From Mycobacteriaceae bacterium (lineage in GTDB: Bacteria > Actinomycetota > Actinomycetes > Mycobacteriales > Mycobacteriaceae): a DNA stretch of 64,000 nt. Below, piece after piece: positions 63,415-64,000 of this stretch. How positions within the stretch are numbered: position 1 is the stretch's first letter; every line of letters starts with the position of its first letter. The position numbers were made by a program, and so were the translations under genes. The notes under the pieces were generated by a model that worked only from the letters and a program-made list of their open reading frames with translations, was not told where the DNA came from and searched no databases. The stretch spans positions 1-64,000 of the forward strand of contig JAIEPH010000019.1 in assembly GCA_019749805.1 (NCBI GenBank). The letters are read 5' to 3'.

Positions 63415-64000
63415 GTGGCATTTTTCAAGAAGCCCGACGTCGGTAGCTGGACCGAGAACTGGCCCGAGCTGGGCACCGCACCGGTCAACTACGAAGACTC
63501 GATCGATCCCGAGCACTGGAAGCTGGAGCAACAGGCCATCTTCCGCAAGACCTGGCTGCAGATGGGCCGGGTGGAGCTGATTCCCAAGAAAGGCAGCTAC
63601 ATCACCCGTGAGCTGCCGTCGGTCGGAGCGGGTACCTCGATCGTCATCGTCAACGACGGCGACCAGATCCGCGCGTTCTACAACATGTGCCGTCATCGCG
63701 GCAACAAGCTGGTGTGGAACGACTACCCCGGCGAAGAAGTCGCCGGCACCTGTCGTCAGTTCGTCTGCAAGTACCACGCTTGGCGCTACAACCTCAAAGG
63801 CGACCTGACCTTCATCCAGCAGGAGCAAGAGTTCTTCGACATCGACAAGGCGGACTATCCGCTCAAGCCGGTGCGCTGCGAGGTGTGGGAGGGCTTCATC
63901 TTCGTCAATTTCGACGACAACGCGGTCTCGCTCGAGGAATACCTGGGCGAGTTCGGCCAAGGGCTGAAGGGTTATCCCTTCCACGAGATGACCGAGCACT
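63415..64000 (+). CDS. Rieske non-heme iron oxygenase (copy 3), cut by window end
   Basis: The first 195 residues of a Rieske oxygenase close to copies 1 and 2. SWTENWPELGTAPVNYEDSIDPE at the start, Rieske ligands C92-x-H94 (CRHRG) and C118-x2-H121 (CKYHAW). The catalytic-iron domain lies beyond the window. GTG follows GAGAGG by about ten bases. Whether a 111-residue small partner follows, as for the other two copies, cannot be seen. Confidence 0.9.
   Translation, partial: MAFFKKPDVGSWTENWPELGTAPVNYEDSIDPEHWKLEQQAIFRKTWLQMGRVELIPKKGSYITRELPSVGAGTSIVIVNDGDQIRAFYNMCRHRGNKLVWNDYPGEEVAGTCRQFVCKYHAWRYNLKGDLTFIQQEQEFFDIDKADYPLKPVRCEVWEGFIFVNFDDNAVSLEEYLGEFGQGLKGYPFHEMTEH

Noticed and set aside
5466-64000. 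A defined steroid or cholesterol catabolic cluster
   Set aside because: The enzyme classes are similar, but I see no KstD, HsaC-type dioxygenase, mce genes or Fad ligases that would identify it; the substrate is left open.
1-64000. Mobile elements, prophage, CRISPR arrays, tRNA or rRNA genes
   Set aside because: No transposase, integrase, phage structural gene, regularly spaced repeat array or cloverleaf sequence was recognised on either strand.

Overview
The window is GC-rich, gene-dense actinobacterial DNA. It most likely comes from a fast-growing Mycobacterium/Mycolicibacterium or a close relative. The signs are several FadE-type acyl-CoA dehydrogenases, F420-type LLM flavin oxidoreductases, a mycofactocin-coupled short-chain dehydrogenase (SDR), CYP-type P450s with tiny ferredoxins, DUF35/thiolase chemistry, many GTG starts with 4-bp stop/start overlaps, and TANNNT promoters immediately upstream of start codons (leaderless transcripts). 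I see no tRNA, rRNA, CRISPR array, prophage or insertion sequence. The whole region looks like one large catabolic island for an unidentified hydrophobic, probably cyclic (terpenoid- or steroid-like) substrate that is oxygenated, converted to CoA esters and degraded by beta-oxidation-like steps.

Layout. (1) 0.3-9.8 kb, minus strand: an acyl-CoA dehydrogenase pair, enoyl-CoA hydratase, a third acyl-CoA dehydrogenase, SDR, then (after a long hairpin) an LLM oxidoreductase, sulfotransferase, sugar-isomerase-like protein and a DUF1214 protein. (2) 10.0-23.5 kb, mostly plus strand: two amidohydrolases, a Rieske ferredoxin and a hydrolase; then a NuoF-like flavoprotein, ferredoxin, DUF35-thiolase fusion, hydrolase and two beta-hydroxyacid dehydrogenases; then P450-ferredoxin-P450-hydrolase. 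(3) 23.5-33.1 kb, minus strand: two Rieske oxygenase/small-partner-protein pairs, an amidohydrolase with altered metal ligands, MarR, ferredoxin reductase, SDR, TauD-type dioxygenase, P450, ferredoxin and a DUF1330 protein. (4) 33.4-39.7 kb: a tandem duplication of a divergent TetR/AveC-like membrane protein module, followed by a MoxR/CbbQ-type AAA+ ATPase and a VWA protein. (5) 39.7-50.5 kb: hydrolase and acyl-CoA dehydrogenase, epimerase, unknown protein, LLM oxidoreductase, VOC protein, SDR, TetR, alcohol dehydrogenase, acyl-CoA dehydrogenase, phosphotransferase and quinone oxidoreductase. (6) 50.5-54.9 kb: TetR with a coupled unknown protein, P450, a second TetR and a mycofactocin-type SDR. 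(7) 55-62.6 kb, minus strand: amidohydrolase, acyl-CoA dehydrogenase, SDR, CoA-transferase, enoyl-CoA hydratase, thiolase and acyl-CoA dehydrogenase. (8) 62.8-64 kb: a carboxymuconolactone-decarboxylase-like protein and a third Rieske oxygenase cut by the window end.

How it fits together. P450s, Rieske oxygenases and a TauD enzyme would hydroxylate the substrate, fed by the reductase, the ferredoxins and perhaps the NuoF-like protein. SDRs, LLM enzymes and alcohol dehydrogenases would oxidise or reduce the products. The CoA-transferase would activate acids; no acyl-CoA ligase is seen here. Acyl-CoA dehydrogenases, hydratases and thiolases would shorten them, and amidohydrolases and alpha/beta hydrolases would open rings or cleave C-C or ester bonds.

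The most unusual parts are the duplicated TetR/AveC module with its attached AAA+/VWA pair, the conserved small protein behind two Rieske oxygenases, and several shared palindromes that tie distant operons into putative regulons: GAGAAY-N3-ATTCTY (four sites), AAGTACTTGATA (two leaderless promoters), and TTGGTCGATCGACCAA-type sites (one perfect, two half-degenerate). All functions are read from sequence motifs and family knowledge; none was checked by database search.
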